Assembly: GCA_013397695.1 (NCBI GenBank)
Contig: VYZI01001046.1
Coordinates: 1-64,000, forward strand
Direction of reading: 5' to 3'
Source: Centropus unirufus
Lineage: Eukaryota > Chordata > Aves > Cuculiformes > Centropidae
DNA: 64,000 nt
Below the pieces are notes generated by a model, which was not told the DNA's origin, did no database searches, and saw only the letters and a list, made by a program, of their open reading frames with translations. The position numbers and the translations under genes were made by a program. Positions 9,231 to 24,200 of this stretch are shown here, piece after piece (the first letter of the stretch is position 1; the number at the start of each line of letters is the position of its first letter).

Positions 9231-12200
9231 CTGGGGGAGGAAATGCAGCAGGTGAGGAGAATTGGCAGCCAGATCTGCCCCAGGAGCTGGTTCTTCTAGG
9301 ACACCTCTCCAAGGTGGAGGGCCCTAGGACGGGAAGGGTAGGGCAGCCAGGCACCGTACATCCCACGGGAGCTATCCTGGCCCCTGAGATTTGGCAGGCA
9401 AAGTGTCACCCCCCGCCTATCCCCAGTATGGACGTCCCCCCATGGACATGCCCTCGTGAACATCCCCCCATGGACATCCCCCCATGTACACCTCCCCAGG
9501 CACAGCCACGCCACGTGGTGACTGCAGCCCTATGCTGGCCCCTCACCTCCGGGGCCACAGTACCAGTTGTGGTGGAAGTAGACACACACGGCAAACGTGA
9601 AAGTGATGAAGGTGAAGAAGAAGAGCAACTGCTTCCACTTGTATGACTTGCGCTCCTGACAAAGGCAGAGAGATGGGTCACAACCTCACCCAGTCCCTGG
9701 TGTCCACCTCACCCGTCTTCACCTGCCAAGGCTGTGATTGCCTCAGCGGACACTGGAGATGCTGGAGCAGCCATCCCCATGGACGCTCTACCATGGCCCT
9801 GCCACAGCCTCGGGGCATCAGATGCCCCTCTTCGTCCTCACTCCTTGGGACAGCTGCCCAGGTAAGGACCATGGGGCACACTGGCTGCATTGGCAAGGAT
9901 GCAGCTGGGGGTATGCAGCAGGGATGGCTCCTATGCCGAGATAACCTGAGCCCACGGATGGGCTCCATGTCGGGGGGATGGCTCCTACATGGACATAATC
10001 GCAGCTATCGATGGACACATGGGATCGCTTCTTTGTGGAAATAACCCAAGCCTACAGATGGGCTCCCTGAGGTGGGGATCGCTCCTATGTGGAGATAAAT
10101 CCAGCTATGGATGGGCTCCCTTTGGCAGTGATGGCTCCTACATGGAGAAAACCTCAGCCCATGGATGGGCCCATGGATGCACACAGCCCACGGTGCCCTG
10201 CAGCACTCTGAAGGCAGCCCAACACCTCTATCAGACAGGAGATTCTCCAGCTGTGGACAGAGCGGCTGCAGGTGGCCCCGGCTCCCCCATCACTGCCCAA
10301 CCACCCTGGCGTGGGGAATTCACCAGCATAGGCAGGCGGTGCTGCACCCCCTCACCTGTGGGCACGTCAGGGAGGAGGAAACCACATGAAGGGCCAGCAG
10401 CTGGGGCAGGTGCCGTAGAGGAGATGTCAGAGAAGCCACCCTGGCTGCACGTCCTGGGGGCTGGGGCCAGGGGTGCAGCTCTGCCTCGCATGGCAGCAGC
10501 ATCCTGGGAGCTGTGGTGGGTACCAACTCCAGTGCCTTTCCTCTCCCATCACACTGGGCATCATGGATCAAGAAATCCAAAACCCTGGCCTAAAGATGGA
10601 GCCACTGAGGCAGAAGAACCTCAAGAGGACGTGGAGGGAGACCCCAGTGCCTCCATCCCAGCGCAGGATGAGGCCTCTGGTCCTCAGCTCCTGCCACCAG
10701 CCCGCTGAACCCCAGGGCTGGACGGGGTGGGGCTGGGGATGCCATGGTGGTCCAGACAGCAGCTGCCATTCCTGTTTCTGGGTGGGAGGGGAATTTCCCC
10801 CTCGTCTGACACTTCACGTGAGACAAACTCCATTCTCAGGGACTGCTGAGAAGAGGGAAAATTAATTCACATTGCCCCATCACACTTTCCATTGACCCCG
10901 GAAAGCATGTGGGAGGCTCCGCCAGCTGCCGTATGCACACAAATGGGTCACGGAGGGAGGAAAACCCAGAGAGGAAGGGTGGCCTCACTGTTGCCTTCGC
11001 CATATGAGGACATGGTGCAATACCACGCCATGGGGCACAGGCAGGTCCTTCCCCGTGGCTCCGGGACCCTCTGGAGCTGGACTGTGCAGGGGGAGCTGCA
11101 GCCCTGTCTGCAGACACCAACGCGTGGGTGCAGGGCCAGCAGCGCCGGGTGCCAGCCCGGGAGTGAAATAACAATGCGGGCTGAGGCATCGTGCAGAGTT
11201 TCACACCGGAAAAGCAAGTCACAAAACGGCCCTGTTTTCATCCAGGTCCCACGGCAGCGGAAACGGTTGCGCAACAAAGCAGCACCCAAGTCCCGTGCAT
11301 CACAGCAAGGTGAGTGGCAGCTCCACACTGGGCTCCCCCGCACTGCATTGCATCATGCAGCACCACGCGGCACCACACCACACGGCACCGTACCATGTCC
11401 TGTGGCACCACACCATGCTGCACGGCACAGCACCACGTCCTGTGGCACCACACTGTGCTGCCTGGCATGACAGCATGTCACCACACCGTGCTGCATGGCA
11501 CAGCACTGCACCATTTCATACAACACCACGTCACACCATGTCACACAGCACCACACTGTGCTCCCCTGCCACTGAAAACCCTTCCCCTCATCCCATCCCT
11601 GCACTCCCTGATCCAGAGCCCCTCCCCAGCTTCCCTGGAGACCCTTTCCATACTGGAAGCTGCTCTCAGCTCTCCCCACAGCCTTCTCTTCTCCAGGACG
11701 AACAACCCCAGCTCTCCTAGCCTGTTCCCATACAGGAGCTTCTCCAGCCCTTGGGTCATCTCCATGGCCTCCTCTGGTCTCACTCCAACAGCTCCAGGTC
11801 CTCCCTGTGCTGAAGACTCCAGAGGTGGCCCCAGGGCTCCAGGTGGGGGCAGAATCCCATCCCTAACCCTCCTGGTCCCACTGCTTCAGATGCAGCCCAG
11901 GACATGGTTTGCTTTCTGGGCTGCAAGGATGGAGAGCGGCGCCTGGCGATGCCCAAGCCCCTTGCAGGGTGGTGGGTACAGCCCGCAGTGCATGTGGGCA
12001 CACCAGCTCATCCCTAGTGGGCACCAGCAGCTACCAGAGCTCCTGCCACACTGCCTGAAGCACAGGCAGGCTGGTTCCCACCTCCTCCTCCTGCACCATG
12101 GCAGGGTGTAATGCTCCAGCTCCTGCATCTCTCCTGTGGTCACCGTGCCCCACATCCCTCCCTGCAGTGGCTGGGCATCCTGCCCAGGCTGCATGGGCAG

Positions 12201-15200
12201 CTGCTGGAAGTAGTGAATGGTTCCACATTTCCCGAGGAGCTCCCTGAGGAGCACCAAACAGTGCCAGAGTTCTCCAGGGAGTAGAAAGCGGTGCCAGATT
12301 TCAAGCCAGTGGCTTCTGAGAAACCTCCCTTCAGCAGCGTGGGCGTCTGTCTTGACCTGTGCTGCCTTCTGGCCCCAGGCACTGGCAGCACAAGCACCCA
12401 GCAGGCACCACCTCCGAGGGCACTGGGCTGAGCTGGAAGTGCCCTGGCATTAGGGATTAACACCTAATTAACCATTCATCTCTAATTCTGGGTCAGGTCG
12501 GTGCCAGCAAGGACTCCCCCTGCAGGGAGAAGCAGAGGGTGCCCACGAAGGGCACCTCTCCACCCATGTCAGGGTGCTGCAGTGGGAGCTGGAGGCGCTG
12601 CTCCTACCGGGACCCCCTCTGGCATCCAGGACAAGGGGCACATGGGGGCAGGAGCCACTCAAGCTGGTGCCCTGGAGGGTGGCTCAGCGCAGTCTGGCAA
12701 GAGACTGAGCCCTCCACACTCCGACTCCCTGAAAGGCCAGAGGAATAACAAAGTTCAAAGGAGGTGATAATAGAATCGTAGAATCACCAGGTTGGAAAAG
12801 ACCTTTGAGACCATCAAGCCCAACTGTACCTGCCCACTACTAAATCATATCCCTGAGGATGTGATCTATTCCTCTTCTAAACACCTCCAGGGATGGGAAT
12901 TCCACCACCTCCCTGGGCAGACTGCCAGGCCCTGGGAACCCTTTTCATGCAGGCAATTTTGCTAATGTCCAATCTGAACCTGCCCTGGAGCAGTTCCCTC
13001 TCATTCTAAAATGAATGACTGTGACTAGCACTGAGGATGGTTCAACAGCCTTGCAAACCCAGAGGGACAGTGGTGCTCCCCTCCTTCCCAGGGAAACCTG
13101 ACCCTAACCTAGACCCTGGTCCTGCACAGTGACAGCACGGAACCTGCTCCCGGCAGGGCTGGGGCAGAGGGATGCTCCCACGCCTGGCACAGGCAGCCCA
13201 GGGATGGGGTGCTCCCAGCTCTACCAGCTCCACGCTCTCACTGGGGCTGTGGTGTGGGCTGCAATGCTCAGCTGCTAACCCTGGCTTCACAATTTCCTCC
13301 TGGTGAGAGAGGCTGGACATGCGGTGCCCCCTGCAAGCTGGTTTCACAGAGTTCCTCCTAGGCCAAGCCATCCCTCCAGAGCAGGAATGCACATCTGGCC
13401 CAGAAAACCACAGGCTCATTATATTTAGTGCAGCAGAACTGAGGCACATTCTCCATGCACAAAAGGTGAGTCAGAAGCAGGAGGTCAGTTCATGGTTTTG
13501 AGCTGCAAGAGAGGAGATTGAGATGAGATCTTAGGGAGAAATGTTTTGGTGTGAGGGTGGGGAGGCCCTGGCCCAGGTTGCCCAGAGCAGCGGTGGCTTC
13601 TCCATCCCTGGAGGTGTTAAAGGCCAGGTTGGATGGGGCTTGGATCACCCTGATCCAGTGGGAAGTGTGATGGCAGGGGGATGGGGCTTGGAGCCCCCTG
13701 ATCATGTGGGAGGTGACTCTGCCTGTGGCAGGGTGATGGAACTGGGTGATCTTTAAGGTCCCTTCCAACCCAAACTATTCTGTGATTCTACAGCAAGGGA
13801 GAGGAGAAGAGACCAACTGCATTAACCCAGCATGGCCAGGTTACACAACCCTGTAGCCCCAGCCTGGGACACTGTCTTATGTGGCTCTGAGCCCACTGAA
13901 GGCACCCAGCCTCTCTTCCTGTCCCAGGGAATTCCCAGCCCAGCAAACGCAGCTCCAAGGGCTGGAGGACAGCTGCTGAGAATCATAGAATCATTTGGTT
14001 GGAAAAGACCTTTGAGATCCAGTACAACCATAACCTGTTCACTGCTAAACCATCCTGGACTACCCCATCTGTCCATCTTTTAAGCCCCTCCAGGGATGGG
14101 GACTCTACCACCTCCCTGTCAGGGCCTGAGAAACCTCTCCATGAAGAATTTTTTTTCTGACGTCTAGTCTGAACCTGCCCAGGTGCAATTTGAGGCCATT
14201 CCCCCTTGTCCTCTCACCTGTCACTTGGGAGAAGAGACCAGCACCCACCCCACAACCTCTTTTCAGGCAGTTGTAGACAGATAATGAAGTCTCCCCTCAG
14301 CCTCCTCTTCCCCAGGTTAAACAAGACCAGCTCTGTCAGCTGCTCCTCACAACCCTTGTTCTCCAGCCCCTTCCCTAGCTGGGTTCCCTTCTCTGGACGA
14401 GCTCCAGCCACTCAAGGTCCTTCTTGCAGTGAGGGGCCCAAAACTGAACCCAGGTTTCGAGGTGTGGCCTCACCAATGCTGCTTTTGATACTGGCCTAGA
14501 GGCACAGGGGCTCCTGCTTCCTCTGGAGAGGAAGAAGATCCCTGAAGAGTTCTAACCACAGTTCCTGATGAGAACAGGAAGGCAAAGTGACTTCAATTCC
14601 AAATGTAGTAGCCATGCTCTCCTAAGACTCCTCAAGCTCTAGGTCTGTTCACGGAGCCGTCCATTCCTTGGGGATGGCAGCGGCCTTGAGGCTGCATGCT
14701 GCACAGCTCCCAGTTACCCACTGAGTGACCAGGTGGCCAAGAAGGCCAATACCATCTTGGCTTGTATTAGAACCAGCAGGAGCAGGGAGGGGATTCTGCC
14801 CCTGCACTCGGTGCTGGTGAGGCCGGACCTCGAAACCTGGGGTCAGTTCTTGGCCCCTCACTCCAGAAAGGCCACTGAGGGGCTGGAGCACATCCAGACA
14901 AGGGAACGGAACTGGGGAAGGGGCTGGAAAAAAATTCTTACCAAGGAGCAGCTGAGGAATCCAGGGTTGTTTAGCCTGGAGAAAAAGAGGTTGTGGGGAG
15001 GCCTCATCAACTGCTTGAAAGCAGGTTATGGAGAGGTGGATGCTGGTCTCTTCACCCAAGTGACAGGTGTTAGGACGGGAGAAAATGGCTCCAGGGCAGG
15101 TTCAGATTGGACACCAGGAAACATTTCTGTTTCATTTTCAGAGTTGTCAGGCCCTGGCAGAGGCTGCCCAGGGAGGTGGTGGACTCCCCATCCTTGGAGT

Positions 15201-18200
15201 TTCTTAAAAGACAGGTAGATGAGGTGCTTATGATATGATTTAGCAATGTGCAGGTACAGTTGGGCTTCATGATCTCAACGGTCTTTTCCAACCCAGTGCA
15301 TCTATGTTTCTATGAGCGCTTCTGGCTCCACTGCGGTGAACCTGAAGACCAACTGCCTCAGCATGAGAGCTCAACACTGGGATATTTATAGAGGGCCCGT
15401 GCGAGCTGCATCCCCCCCGCCAACAGGCCGCTGTCACTGGACGGACAGCCAGGCGACGGGGCAATGAGTAGCGGGGCGGAAACCACTCGTGTTCGCTGAC
15501 CACACTTGCAGAGCACTCTGCATACCTCCAGGAACAGCTGGAAACTTAGCTCAGCTGGAAACTCAGCCGTCTTGCCCTGGCAGCACAAGCAGGAATGGCT
15601 TCGCTGGCAGTAAAGTCAGCAGGACTGGCCAGGCCCTGGTCAGTCTCGCTGTGCTCATGCAGCTGAAGTTTGCACCCCAGCAGCATCTCTGCCCTCAGAG
15701 CAGCTGCCAGTGTGGGGCAAGGCTCAGCCTGCACACCCTGCGGAGCGGGATGGCAGTGTCCTGGGCTGCTGCAGGACAGAACCCCAGTGGCACGCCGGGA
15801 CCCAGCACCCCCAATGGGTCTGAAGCAGCCTGGCCAGAGGCCATGCGTGTCTCTTGGCTGAACATAGCCATTGGTGACGCCAGGCGCTGGGGCAGGGGGA
15901 AATGTGGTAGCAAACAAGAAGTGAAACTGCTCTGCTCTGCTGCACCACTGTGCAGAGCCAGCTGTGGAAGGAGGGTTCTAAAGGGCATACAGCTGGCCAA
16001 AGGCAGAGCATGGCTGCAGAGATGCTACCAGGGAGGGCAATGCCACACCAGCCACAGCCACGCAACACAGACTGGGCGTGCTGCCTCCAGTCCACTATGA
16101 TCAGAGATGGAGCCTCTCGGGCTCCGATTTCCTTTCCCTCCCATGCTCTATTCTCTGCTTTGCCCCTTCCCCTCCTCCTCCTCTCAGCCTGCTTTGTCTT
16201 TCCTCCTCTCTTGGGGGACTTTATTTTCCTTTCTCTTGCTGTTTGCCACCTTGCAACTGGAAACTGCCTGTACTTCCCCATTACAAACAAGTTCCTCAGC
16301 ACCTTCCTGCCCTTGCAGAACGGCAGTTGCAACACCAGCCCCAGTGAAGGCGAGGCTTTTGCAAGACCAATTCCCATCACTCACACGAACGACAGCAAAC
16401 CTGGGGAGCTTTGTATCCTCTGGCAGCACTGAAAAGCTGTGCCAGAGATGGAGCCTGAGAAGGGCTCTGCTGGCCTCTTCTGTGCCCCAGATTCCAGCTC
16501 TGCTCCTAGGGGGATGCACACAGACCCCTGTCCCTCCTCCAGACCAAGCAGGAGGAAGGCTGGGTCCAGCCCTCCAGCTCTTCACAAAGAGTCAGTCCTG
16601 GAAACAATCCCAGGTTTGGAAAATCTGAACCTCCTTGAGGGTTCTTGGTAGCTCTCTCTGCTCCCAAGGAGGGAAGGATGAGATGGATTTATCCCCCTCA
16701 CTTGTCCCCTCCAGCCACCTTCAGGGCTGGGATTCATAAAAGTGAACAAAAAGCCTCCACAACTGACACCAACAGAGCCAGAATCTAGCTCTGAGATACC
16801 AAAACCCACGAGAGGACATAATAGATTCACAGAATAACAGATGGGTATGGGTTGGAAGGAACCTCAAAGCCCAGCCAGTTCCAATCCCTTGCCATGGGCA
16901 GGGACACCTCCCACTGCACCAGGGGCTCCAAGCCCCATCCAGCCTGGCCTTCAACACCTCCAGGGATGGGGCAGCCACCCCTGCTCTGGGCAACCTGGGC
17001 CAGGGCCTCCCCACCCTCACACCAAAACATTTCTCCCTAAGATCTCATCTCAATCTCCCCTTTCAACTCAAAACCCTTCCCCTCATCCCGTCCCTGCATT
17101 CCCTGATCCAGAGCCCCTCCCCAGCTTCCCTGGAGCCCCTTTCCATACTGGAAGCTGCTCTGTCTCCCCACAGCCTTCTCTTCTCCAGGCTGAACCCCAA
17201 CTCTCCAACACTGTCCCCATACAGGAGGTGCTCCAGCCCTCACATCATCTCCGTGGCCTCCTCTGGATTCACTCCAACAGCTCCAGACCCTTCCTGTGCT
17301 GAGGACTCCAGAACTGGACACAGAGCTCCAAGTGAGGTCTCTCAAGAGGTGAGCAGAGGGGCAGAATCCCATCCCTAGCCCTGCTGGTCCTACTCCTTTC
17401 GGTGGAGCCCTGCCCAAAACCAGCCTCTGGCCTGGCCAACTCAGTAACTTCTCCCTGCTCCTGCTGAGGCTGGCAGTTCACGCTGGTCACTTGGTTTGGG
17501 GCACGCAGGATGTGGTGGCTGCACGGCACTGGCCGCAGCCTCATGGAGCCCCATTGCCCTTCCTTGCTGGGCCAAACTAGTGTGGCTGCTGCAGGAAAGG
17601 ACCAAAGCCCACTGGAGGTCCCATGGCGGAACTCAGGCAGAAGGATAAGCCCCAGGAGACCCTGCCCAGCCCCGAGGAGTTGTGGCACAGTGAGACTGAC
17701 ACATGGCAGGACCCTACACCATAGGACAGTGACGGAGCAAGAAAGCAGATCTGCAGAGCGAAGATAAGGGGCACTACCTGCTTATCAAAAGCAATCGCCC
17801 ATGTTGAACCCTTGTCCCAATTCTTCCAGACACATCCAATCCGGCAGCTGCCTTGCCACCCTGCAGAGCTTTCCTTTTTTGGAGGAACTTGCCCATCAAC
17901 CTTGCTCGCCAGGAGAGAGCTCCATCCGTTGACACAGCCCCATGGGGAGCTGGGGTTAGGGACACCACTCTCCTGGGCAGGGGTGGATGAGCCCCGACTT
18001 CAGCAGGGTCCTCTCTCCATGGGGTGACATCCAGCTTCAGGTGAAGCTCCCTTCCATCAGTGTGGTCTTCCCAGGGTGGGAGGAGGAAGCCAATGCCAGA
18101 TGGTGTCAGGGACTCGATACACTAGAGCTCTCTGCCCCGATCCTCCGCCTTCAATGGATAAGGGACACGTTACACCAGAGCCCTCTGCCCCGATCCTCCA

Positions 18201-21200
18201 GCTCTGATGCTGTGATGGGTCAGGGACACATTACACCAGAGCTCTCTGCCCTGATCCTCCACCTTCAATGGGTCAGGGACACGTTACACCAGAGCTCTCT
18301 GCCCTGATCCTCCAGCTCCAGCGGGTCAGGGACACGTTACACCACAGCCCTCTGCCTGCAGCCCCCGCTATACACAGCGACACATCCCCATCACCAACAG
18401 AGTGCAAGAGCTCAGAGCCCAGCAAGGGAGCAGCCACTGTGCCCAGCTCACAACCGCTGTCTGCATTAATGCTGCTATCACACCACACTCGCAACTCATG
18501 GGCTTGCTGCAACACTACAGCTTCCTAAGGTGCGATGCCTGCAGGTGGGGTGTGACTGCTGCTCAGTGAGCCCTTGTCTGAACTGCAGTGCCAAGGGGAA
18601 GAGATGCAGGGTTTTAGAGCTCTTGAAAAAAAAAACAACCCAAGATGAGCCAAAAAGGATGAAATAAATAAAGGAAGCTGTAGGAGAGCTGCCAGGGAGT
18701 GACTGCTGAGCTTCTCTTATCGCCCTGTCATCAGAAATAACATCACTTCCCAGTGAGAGAGGGGATCCCCAGACCTCCAAAAGTCCCTTTCACAAGGCAT
18801 TTTGCAGCCCAACCACTACTGGAAGCTTCTTTTCCCAGTCTCTGAAATAAGACAGCAAGGGGATGGGCCGGGTGAATTGCTGGAAAGGGACAATAAACAG
18901 AAGTGATGGTGCAGCAGCCTCAGCAAGACACACTCTGCACCCATCTGAGCGGACACCACACTCAGCACCCACCCTGCCCTGCACACAGTCGCATTGGAGA
19001 GACTCGCTCCCAGCCCTCGCCTGCTCCGCAGCCCTAGGATGAGGGCACACCCCTGTAGAGTTTTCGTCTGCTTTGCAAAGCGGTCCTTTACGTGGGGAAC
19101 ACGACCCAGAGAGCCCTGGCACTCCTTCCCCATTTGTACTGGGGACTGTGAGGGTTGGACTGCGGATCAGCCAGGTGAGACACACCCCAGAGGAGAAAAG
19201 GGCAGAGAGATCCAGGTAGCTCAAGATCCAGGCAAAGCCGAGTATACTGGAGGGACAGACACACACAGAAGTGGCTTTTGCATACAGAGTTTCAAAGCTG
19301 AACAGGGCTGCTTAGGACAGCGATTCCAGGAGGAAAGGGATAATACAGTATCTGCTGGCAGCTGCTACCAGCTCGTGGGACCAGCAGGTTCCTGGTTCTC
19401 TGGCACAGAGAAGCCAAATTCAGCTCAGAAACAGGCATCCTCGGGCAAGAAGAGGGGGTCCCCAACCTCCAGGGACACTACGATGGGTTGGCTTTAAAAC
19501 ATCAGCTCTAAGCAAAAACCAGAAAGTGGGAAATTAAAGATTCCTCCCAACTTTGTTTTAGTAAAGCACGAATATTGGTGACCTTTCCCAGTTTCACCTG
19601 GTGGTATTAACCCATTTATTGCCCAGTTATTTCACAAGGGAGCATCAGCCAAAGTCCTCCACCACTAGCCAAGAGCCCCCGACCAAGCACCCGGCACTGC
19701 ATGGAAAGAAGGAAGGAAAGATGCTGTACCTCGGGACTTACTGTGTGTTTCTTAGTCATCCTCCAGAGGATGCATGTCAGGAGCATGTGGCCCAGAGCTG
19801 ATGTGATAAAGACGATGAAGGCGTTTTCGTGGATTGCTGAATCAACGAGACAATAGGTTTCCTGTTAAATCTGAGCCGAGAGCACAAGGGGAACACGGAG
19901 CAGGCAAAGGGCTGCTTTCTGCAGGAGCCCCTGCACCCAGACACCATGCCCCGGAGCCAGCAACACTCAGGGGGATGCAGGGTCTTTGCAGGAGGCAGGC
20001 ACAGCACACCTCCACACCCCCATGCCCACGCAGAGAAGGGAAAGAGGGATTTAATGACAAAGGTCCTCAACTGCCCCTGATCCCAGGAGTGAGCAGGATG
20101 CTTATGCACTCTGGGACTGGGTCTGGAAGTCTCTGCTGCCTGCCACAGCTGTAAACCCCAGACAGCCTTGGGAGCAGCTCAGCATCACCATGGTCATTTG
20201 TGGGGAAACTGAGGCATGGAGGGGGTTCGCAGAGGGAGCCACTCCAAGATCTATAATTGCCCTCCTGCATTACCTACCCACCAATTAACCTGCAAATTAC
20301 CTACCTATCCAATTAGTTCTCATCAGCCTCAGCATCAAGGGTGTTTTGTGCATGACTGAACCAGCACGGATTTAGGGGCAGGCTGGAAATGCAGCTGGAG
20401 CAACCCTAAGCCAGAGCAGCTCACGGAACTCCAGAGCCACACTCAAAGCCTGTGCAATCTCAGGTGAATTATTCTCAAATGATTGCTTCTATTTAAGAGT
20501 TTCCCAGCCTCTTCTCCAGGAACTGAACCACAGGATGAATTCCCTGCCACCCAAACGCAAGATGTTATGTTTCCCTGCTTCCCCTCTCAACTCCACAGGA
20601 AGGGAAACTGCACGAGGAGTGATGGTGAAGGCAGCCGTCAGGGGTGAAGAGGTGAACCAAGTCTGGCAGAGGTGATTAACCTGAGCCTGTCCTCATCTCA
20701 GGATGGTAGCCAAGGTCCAGAACCTTCCCCACAAACCTGAGATTAGTCAGTAATACGGATCTGAGGAAAGTGGGTGAGCCTCAGCTCTCGGCGCAGCTTT
20801 GGCCCAGTGCCTCTGCCACATGTCAGCCTCCCGCCCCTGGCAAAGCTCTGCACGCGCCAAGCCGAGCTTGTTGGTTCCATAGAATCATTGAATCCTTAAG
20901 GTTGGAAAAGCCCTCTCAGCTCATCCAGTCCAATCATCAGCTCAACACCACCGTGCCAACTCAACCCTGTCCCCAAGTGCCACAGCCACATGGTCCTTGG
21001 ATCCCTCCCGAGATGGGGATGCCACTCTCTTGGGCAGCCTCTGCTAGGGCTTCACCACTCTTTCCATGAAGGAATTTTTCCCACTACCCAATCTAAACTC
21101 CCCTGGCACAACTCGAGGCTTCCTTCTCATCTCATCCCTTGTTACCTGGGAGGAGGGACCAGCACCTACCTCACCAAATCCTTGCTGGGAGCTGCAGAGA

Positions 21201-24200
21201 GCAATGAGCAGCCTCCTCTTCTCCAGGCTAAACAGCCCCAGGTCCCTCAGCTGCTCCTAGAACCCCTGGGCTCCAGACTCTCCCCAGCTCTGTCCCTGCG
21301 GATCTCTGGATCCAGTCCCTCAAGGTTTTTCTTGGAGTGAGGGGCCCAGAACTGAACCAAGGATTCAAGATGTGGCCTCACCAGCTCAGCCTCCTCTTGT
21401 CCAGGCTAAACATTCCCGGGTCACTCAGCCACTCCTCATAAGTCTATCCAACCCCACAAAGAGCACTTGAATTTCTAAGGGTAGGCTCCTGCACCAAGGT
21501 ATCCTAGAAGCCCATGGGCAGGTCTATCTTCAGTTCCCTGTGGTGGGGGACACCAGTAGAGACAAGGGGGATGGCGATGGAACACCATGTCATGGGGAAT
21601 GCTGTCAGGATACAAGGAAGGTGAGCTGGAGAGGAAAATCTCCTAAGCCACAGACTTCCATCAGCAGGAGGCTCCACTCCAACCATCCCAATTTACTGGA
21701 TTCCACAGCACACTGAGTTGTGGCTTCCAAACCTGCTCCAGCCCTGCAACTTCAGGTTACCATGTGCTGTGTTCCTCCCTGAAGAGCAAAGGGCACAAAA
21801 CAGGTCTTGGAGAAGGGTCCTCTTGGAACAGGCTGGAGGTTCAGATGAGACCAGATATTTTGGAGGACCTCCATCCTCAGGACTGGGCAAGGTCCAGGGA
21901 CTCTGTTTGTAGAATAACAGAATCACAGAATGGTTTGGGTTGGGAGGGACCTCAAAGCCCAGCCAGTTCCACCACTGCAGAAACACCTCCCACTGGATCA
22001 GGAGCCTCCAACCCCCATCCAACCTGGCCTTCAACACCTCCAGGGATGGGGCAGCCACCACTGCTCTGGGCAACCCAGGCCAAGGCCTCTCCACCCTCAT
22101 AGGAAAACATTTCTCCCTAAGATCTTGTTTCCGTCTCCCCTCTTTTCAGCTGAAAACCACCCCCCTTCATCCTATCCCTGCCCTCCTTGATTAAGAGCCC
22201 CTTCCCTGCTTTCTTGGAGCCCCTTTCTGTACTGGAAGGTTGCTCTAAGCCTCCTCTTCTCCAGGCTGAACCCCAGCTCGCCCAGCCTGTCCCCATACAG
22301 GAGGTGTTCCAGCCCTCACATCATCTCAGTGGCCTCCTCTGGATTCGCTCCAACAGCTCCAGGTCCTTCCTGTGCTGAGGACTCCAGAACTGGATGCAGG
22401 GCTCCAGGTGATGGTGTTCATGACACCATAGTCCTGAAGCCCCCAGGTGAGGCCCAGTGGAAGCCAGTTAGCACCCACATGGTGGGATGCTCCATCACAC
22501 TGACAGTGCCAGCAACTGGATCCAGCATGGAGTGCTCCAGCAATGAGCACAAAGACAATCACCACCGCACGGTGAAAGACAGAAGCATCTGCGAGTGGGA
22601 AAACAAGTAGCTTGTGCTGCTTAAAGCTCGCAGCTGCTGGTGCTTAGGTGTTTTTGGCTGTTTTTCCCCACAGCCTGCTGTTTTGGAGTGCAAGATGTAA
22701 AGTCTCTGAGCCCCACCTGTGATGTGGGATCAGACTCTGCACTCCCTGTGCAACAATCTGCTCTGGTGGCAGCACTGGGCTGGAGGGAGCCTCAGAAATC
22801 ATCCACCGGCTCCTCTGCATGGGGGCCAGCCCCCTCGAACCCACAGGCATGAACCCAGCCTTCCTGTAGGGTCCCTGTGGCCTCAGCTGGATTCCAGTTT
22901 GCTGTTCTAAGCAGTGGCAGGGCTTCCTGGTGCACACTGCGTCTGCTTCTCAAGAGTTCGGTTTCTTCCCCCACTGCAAGGGGAAAGTATACTCGCAATA
23001 GAAAACCATGGAATCACAGAATCATTTGGGTTGGAAAAGATCTTTACGATCATCAAATCCAACCATAAACTCAGTACTGCCGATTCCACCACCAAACCAT
23101 GTCCCTAAGCATCACATCCACACAGATTTTAAACCCCTCAAGGGATGGGACTCCACCACTGCCCTGGGCAGCCTCTGCCACTGCTCAACAACCCTTTCCA
23201 TGAAGCGGTATTTCCTAATATTGCCTAAACCTCCCCTGATGCCATATGAGGCCATTCCCTCTCATCCTAACAAGTGTTACTCGGGAGAACAGACCAACAC
23301 CCACCTTGCTACAACCTCCTTTCCAGGAGGGGCAGAGCGCAACGAGGTCTCCCCTCAGCCTCCTCTTCTTCAGACTAAAATCAGCTGTGTTCCAACCTCC
23401 CACTCACCTCCCTGGCTGCAAAGGGACAAACCCTCTTCTGTCAATCTTCCCCCACCAGCGTCATCCAAACCTCCTTGTCCTGCAGCTCTGGCCTGGCCTA
23501 CCTTTGCAAGCCTCTGTACTCCTATCCTTCTTGAGTGTGGTCTCACAGGCGGACACAACATCCATCATCGCCATCCTCCAGCTGTGCACAGGGACAGCCA
23601 GCACAGGACTCCCCTGCTGACAGGGTCTGGGCTGTTTCTGCTGCAACAGCACCACCTTGCTGGCTCGCAGATTTGAGTCAAGTCAAGCCCTGGATCCTCC
23701 TCCAGACTCATGATTAAGCAGTGGCTTGGTGTCTTAAAGTTATTTCAGATGAAGCCATGTGGGAGAAGAGCATTTCCCAGCCCATCGCATCCGTATTTCA
23801 CATGCACTGATTTACCCTGAAAAACTCTGATCTGGTTTTCAGGTCACCCCAGGACATTTCTCCCAGGAAGTTTTGTGGGAGGGGGTTTAAAGCTCAGCTG
23901 AAACAAAGCGTGGGCTGCGAGCCAGAGCCAAAGCTCAGCAGCATATACAGAGCAGATAGAAGGGACGAGCACCGACATGCCTTTGCTCAGCTCCAGGAGA
24001 TACATTAAGCGTCACAAATGGGAGCCAAACGCTGAAGGCTGACTCAAGGCTCAATAAAACACCCAGCCCATGGTTTCAGCCAATTATCAGCAATGAAAAG
24101 TTTTGGCAAGAACAGGGCTCTTTAAATTATGGAATGGTTTGGGTTGGAAGGGACCTTAAAACCCACCCAGTCTCACCCCTTGCCATGGGCGGAGACACCT

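Larger units (their letters stand above)
9656..19729 (-). other. PGAP2: PGAP2 intron 4 (about 10 kb)
   Basis: Bounded by the donor GAG/GTACAG (19729) and the acceptor TTTGTCAG (9656). It holds three minisatellites and six CR1 fragments, listed separately. The remaining stretches 10176-11339, 11946-12767, 13011-13494, 15317-16822, 17416-18107 and 18366-19729 contain no exon, RNA or repeat family that I recognise. Open frames in them have no supporting splice sites or family resemblance. Confidence 0.85.

Noticed and set aside
18994..19497. Open frame in PGAP2 intron 4 as a nested gene
   Set aside because: No recognisable domain and frames are open on both strands; chance in GC-rich DNA is enough.
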